A stretch of 64,000 nucleotides of DNA from NCBI GenBank assembly GCA_009911195.1, contig QXWV01000053.1, forward strand, positions 1 through 64,000, written 5' to 3'. The notes beneath the pieces are model-generated. The model was not told the origin of the DNA. It did not search any database and worked only from the letters and a program-made list of their open reading frames with translations. Below are positions 61,986 through 64,000 of this stretch, one piece after another. Source of the DNA: Lachnospiraceae bacterium. GTDB taxonomy: Bacteria; Bacillota; Clostridia; Lachnospirales; Lachnospiraceae. How positions within the stretch are numbered: position 1 is the stretch's first letter; every line of letters begins with the position of its first letter. Made by a program: the position numbers and the translations under genes.

Positions 61986-63497
61986 TTAATTTTTCTTTCC
62001 CCTATATTCTTCCGGCGTAACCCCATATAACTTTTTAAAATATTGTATAAACCGGGAAACATCATTATATCCCGAAAGCATAGCCACATCGCTGATTTTC
62101 AGCCAGTCGCTTTCCAGCAGTTCTTTTGCTTTCCTCATGCGGAATTCCATTAAATAACTGGAAAACGTCTGCCCTGTTTCATTTTTAAAAAGCCTGCTCA
62201 AATAACTGCTGTTCATAAAGTATTTATGCTCTGCCAATTCCCCAATGGAAATGTTGTTCTGATAATTTTGTGCAACATACGCTAAAATTTCCGTTACAAT
62301 ATAATGGTACTTTTTCCCTTCCTGCTCCTCGCACATTGTCCTTACAATATTCAGCACATAGTCCTCCACCTCGGAAAGCGTATGATAGCGGTATAAATCT
62401 GTACGGTAAGAAAAAAGCATATACCCGGGATTCCCATTATCCGCATGGCCGCCAATCCTGCAAAAAAGCCTGTAAAGAAGATTGAAAATACCGCTGATTG
62501 TCACATATAGGGTATATGCATTATTACAGCTTTCCATCAGTTCCTTCGTGATTTTCTCCGCCTGCCAGCACCGCCTGTCTACAATGGCTTCTTCCAGCAT
62601 TTGTTCCTTCTCTTTACCAAGCAGATTTTCCGGCTTAAAATCAGCCGCAAACTCAAACACCTTCTTCCAGCCTTCCACCAGCCTTTGGTTTATTGCATAT
62701 ACCGCTTCCTGGTAGGCTTTAGAACAATGCTCTATTTGCGTATAGCCCAAACTCACCCCCACAGTCAATTCTCCGAGCCCCAAAATATCTGCATGCAGGA
62801 CAAAACTTTTCAGGCTTCCAATAATTTCTTCCTTTTCCCCAAAAAGAATTAGCACATTCTCTTCAAACCGGTTAAAGTAAAACCATTCCCCCTGGAACTG
62901 CTGCCCAAGTTTCTGCAAAAGCCTTTCTGCCTCCTGGGTTTCCGACCATCCCCCCTCACCTCTGCCCTGTATGACGGCAAGGCGGAAAACCTTCCCTTGG
63001 TTCTTCCGAAAGGATGGCTCCAAAAACATTTTTCTCCAACCCTCATGGGCTGAAATTTCCTCTATACTCAGAAATTTCAGCGTCCTCTTTATCATCATCT
63101 TCTGCATCTTCTCTTCATATTTCTTTTGCCCTCTGCTGATTTTTTCCAATGCTTCCCTCAATTCTTCCTTCTGCACCGGTTTTACCAGATAATTGCTTAC
63201 TCCAAAGCTAATCGCTTTCCTTGCATATTCAAATTCATTATATCCCGACACAATGATAACTTCTATCTGTGATTCTTGTTCAAATAAATACTGAGCCAGA
63301 TGCAGCCCATCCATCTCCGGCATTTTTACATCCGTCAGCACCACATCTACTTCATCCGGATGTTCTTCCAGATATTCCAGTACCTGTATACCATTCTCAA
63401 AATCGCCCATAATCTCTGCCTCCGGGCTTGCCTGAAGCACTTTTTTGGCCATGGCTTTCCGGGCATAGTATTCATCGTCTGCAATTAGAATCCTCAA
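61986..63497 (-). CDS. YesN-type AraC response regulator
   Basis: A 503-residue response regulator with receiver domain (1-120, phosphorylated D56 in VVLTDVKMPEMDG), a long middle domain and a C-terminal AraC domain (ISIGELAEHKYFMNSSYLS and ISDVAMLSGYNDVSRFIQYF). The start is taken as TTG at 63497, because AGGAGG lies seven bases before it and the protein then begins at RILIADDE; the upstream ATG frame has no ribosome site. It lies 35 bp after its kinase and 98 bp before the GH32 gene, which it likely controls. Confidence 0.92.
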   Translation of the reverse strand: MRILIADDEYYARKAMAKKVLQASPEAEIMGDFENGIQVLEYLEEHPDEVDVVLTDVKMPEMDGLHLAQYLFEQESQIEVIIVSGYNEFEYARKAISFGVSNYLVKPVQKEELREALEKISRGQKKYEEKMQKMMIKRTLKFLSIEEISAHEGWRKMFLEPSFRKNQGKVFRLAVIQGRGEGGWSETQEAERLLQKLGQQFQGEWFYFNRFEENVLILFGEKEEIIGSLKSFVLHADILGLGELTVGVSLGYTQIEHCSKAYQEAVYAINQRLVEGWKKVFEFAADFKPENLLGKEKEQMLEEAIVDRRCWQAEKITKELMESCNNAYTLYVTISGIFNLLYRLFCRIGGHADNGNPGYMLFSYRTDLYRYHTLSEVEDYVLNIVRTMCEEQEGKKYHYIVTEILAYVAQNYQNNISIGELAEHKYFMNSSYLSRLFKNETGQTFSSYLMEFRMRKAKELLESDWLKISDVAMLSGYNDVSRFIQYFKKLYGVTPEEYRGKKN

Positions 63498-63532
63498 AGT
63501 TTTTCCTCCTCTTTTTCCTGCCCCGTCACAGT

Positions 63533-64000
63533 TCAAACTTTTTCCCGGTTTTCCTGTCTTTCCATTTTATGTATCCTTATTTGAATTTCCGTATATTTTC
63601 CCTCCTCGCTCCTTATCTGTATCCCGCATTCTTTGCCATATAGATTCTTAATTCTCGCATTTACATTCCTGAGCCCTATCCCCTTATCCACATTGTTTAC
63701 CAGTGTTCCTGTATCCGTCCTGGCCAATTCCCTGTTCAATGCTTCCACTTGCCCTTCTTTCATCCCCACACCGTTATCCCTCAGCCGGAATATAATATCC
63801 CCCTTATCCTCCTGTGCAGTCAGGCTGATTATATTAACCTCTTTCATTTTCCCAAATGCATGCTGGAGAGAATTCTCCGCCAATGGCTGAAGCAGGAATT
63901 TGAGCATCTTCCTGTCCTCCACCCCTGGCGCAATCCTGTATTCAAATTGGTATTTACCCGGAAAACGTATCGCCTGGATTTCCAGATAATTTTTTACATG
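63533..64000 (-). CDS. YesM-type sensor histidine kinase, C-terminal part
   Basis: The last 155 residues of a kinase whose start lies beyond the window. The frame is open to the right edge, reading HVKNYLEIQAIRFPGKYQFE, the usual segment after the phosphorylated histidine. The ATP-binding domain follows: FLLQPLAENSLQHAFGKM (N box), RDNGVGM and GIGLRNVNARIKNLYG. It is the sensor partner of the regulator encoded next, completing the third two-component system of the window. Confidence 0.93.
   Translation of the reverse strand, partial: HVKNYLEIQAIRFPGKYQFEYRIAPGVEDRKMLKFLLQPLAENSLQHAFGKMKEVNIISLTAQEDKGDIIFRLRDNGVGMKEGQVEALNRELARTDTGTLVNNVDKGIGLRNVNARIKNLYGKECGIQIRSEEGKYTEIQIRIHKMERQENREKV

Overview
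The window looks like a chromosomal segment of a Gram-positive, spore-forming Clostridia, most likely a gut Lachnospiraceae. This is inferred from moderate GC, strong AGGAGG ribosome binding sites, some TTG/GTG starts, an spmB gene, Lac-family PTS genes, several YesM/YesN-type two-component systems and a very high density of carbohydrate genes. About 50 protein genes are supported, mostly on the minus strand. No rRNA, tRNA, CRISPR array or transposase gene was seen. The last gene runs off the right edge.

Layout. 0.1-7.3 kb: a ribose-type sugar ABC importer (lipoprotein, ATPase, two permeases) with an amidohydrolase and an AraR-like GntR/LacI repressor. 7.5-16 kb: a DUF885 peptidase, an operon of MarR regulator, oligopeptidase F and a domain-permuted GH3 glucosidase, then a Dabb protein and glycerate kinase. 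16-23 kb: a Lac-family PTS operon (EIIC, GNAT, PIG-L, EIIB, EIIA, Gfo/Idh oxidoreductase, MupG-like DUF871 hydrolase) divergent from an RpiR regulator. 23-29 kb: an acyltransferase, an ECF sigma factor operon with three unrecognised proteins and a DUF4261-type protein. 29-34 kb: the L-arabinose genes araA-araB-araD, with araA frameshifted, and an Mrr-like membrane-anchored nuclease. 34-37.5 kb: hemerythrin, ABC-class ATPase, SpmB and a small protein. 37.6-64 kb: three sugar loci, each with a two-component system of YesM/YesN type: ABC importer plus GH2; ABC importer plus two GH31; and a GH32 sucrose-type hydrolase. An MscS channel and a flavin reductase lie between the last two.

The genes together suit uptake and cleavage of plant and host oligosaccharides: extracellular sensing by histidine kinases, import by ABC or PTS systems, intracellular hydrolysis, and entry of pentoses through the arabinose pathway.

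The most unusual signal is in the RNA. Five intercistronic leaders (before the amidohydrolase, GH3, araB, GH2 and a GH31) can fold into the same H-type pseudoknot. A hairpin of about 10 bp presents, in its loop, 6-9 bases complementary to a segment that ends just before the shared sequence AGAAAYGRRG and the ribosome binding site. Both helices show compensatory changes between copies, which points to a conserved regulatory RNA or a structured dispersed repeat. A second strong signal is a MITE-like element present twice (307 bp and 105 bp), each copy with perfect 9-bp target duplications and each inserted at the stop codon of a glycoside hydrolase gene.
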